This document shows, in pieces, positions 23,881-24,008 of a DNA stretch of 24,008 bases. Positions within the stretch are counted from its first letter, which is position 1; each line of letters begins with the position of its first letter. A program made the translations under genes and the position numbers. The stretch is from NCBI GenBank assembly GCA_002719615.1, contig PBHZ01000015.1, positions 52,401 through 76,408 of the forward strand. Direction: 5' to 3'. The notes beneath the pieces are model-generated. The model did not search any database, had not been told where the DNA came from, and saw nothing but the letters and a program-made list of their open reading frames with translations. The DNA comes from Methanobacteriota archaeon. Lineage in GTDB: Archaea; Thermoplasmatota; Poseidoniia; Poseidoniales; Thalassarchaeaceae.

Positions 23881-24008
23881 GTATTAATTTTATAAAATAA
23901 TAATAATAAATTATTAGGTCAATATTTTCTTAAATAGATGTTTCAAATGTTTTTTTCTCTTTGTAGCCATAGGTTATACATTGGAGATTTTAATTTTACC
24001 TTTCTGGT
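23881..24008. other. AT-rich non-coding end of the window
   Basis: The last 128 bases are strongly A/T-rich with a short TAA/ATA low-complexity run near 23894-23910 and several T runs that could terminate the hydrolase message. No convincing gene, partial gene or RNA was found here. Confidence 0.5.

Noticed and set aside
23918..23974. Minus-strand 18-codon basic peptide frame (MATKRKKHLKHLFKKILT)
   Set aside because: Too short, A/T-biased codons and no ribosome-binding site; the A-rich sequence alone would give Lys-rich codons.

Overview
The window is AT-rich, gene-dense archaeal DNA. No rRNA, tRNA or informational gene is present, so the assignment rests on protein families. An archaeal FAD synthetase (RibL type) and an archaeal-type RibB are present. 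Secreted proteins carry lipobox or PGF-CTERM-like signals. Many genes have a TATA-like box 25-30 bases before the start codon and no ribosome-binding site, as expected for leaderless transcripts. This mixture, with a secreted subtilase, ELWxxDGT-repeat lipoprotein, cupredoxin and M29 peptidase, fits a planktonic Marine Group II/III (Thermoplasmatota, Poseidoniia-like) euryarchaeon. That placement is an inference.

Left part (1-4678, all minus strand): a compact cofactor cluster transcribed ribB, ribL, ribE, ribH, trxB, a small membrane protein, then a MoeB/ThiF-type E1 enzyme with a C-terminal rhodanese domain that is cut by the window edge. The first four genes make lumazine, riboflavin and FAD. 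TrxB is itself an FAD enzyme, and the E1-rhodanese handles sulfur transfer. A CTP-dependent riboflavin kinase is not in the window. A GHMP-family sugar kinase faces ribB head to head.

Middle part (5721-14938): an envelope and secretion region. It starts with an unusual 1275-residue protein that joins a signal peptide and complete subtilisin-type protease to an AmpG-like major facilitator transporter. A translationally coupled glutaredoxin follows. Then come a coiled-coil ELWxxDGT lipoprotein, an HExxH zincin-like protein without a signal peptide, and, convergent, a membrane protein with two DUF3592-like units and a Gly/Arg-repeat tail.

Right part (15006-23880): an M29 aminopeptidase; an SPFH protein paired with a 48-residue ribbon-helix-helix protein, with a GATATC repeat upstream; a MAPEG protein; a cupredoxin; a divergent small-molecule kinase and ETNPPL/PHYKPL-like PLP phospho-lyase; DUF898-like and DUF4126 membrane proteins; a possible multi-histone-fold protein; and a membrane-anchored alpha/beta hydrolase. 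No stretch longer than 300 bases lacks a gene. No CRISPR array, insertion sequence or attachment site was seen.

The candidates for undescribed biology are the protease-transporter fusion, the kinase/phospho-lyase pair, the SPFH/RHH pair with its candidate operator, and the histone-fold-like protein.
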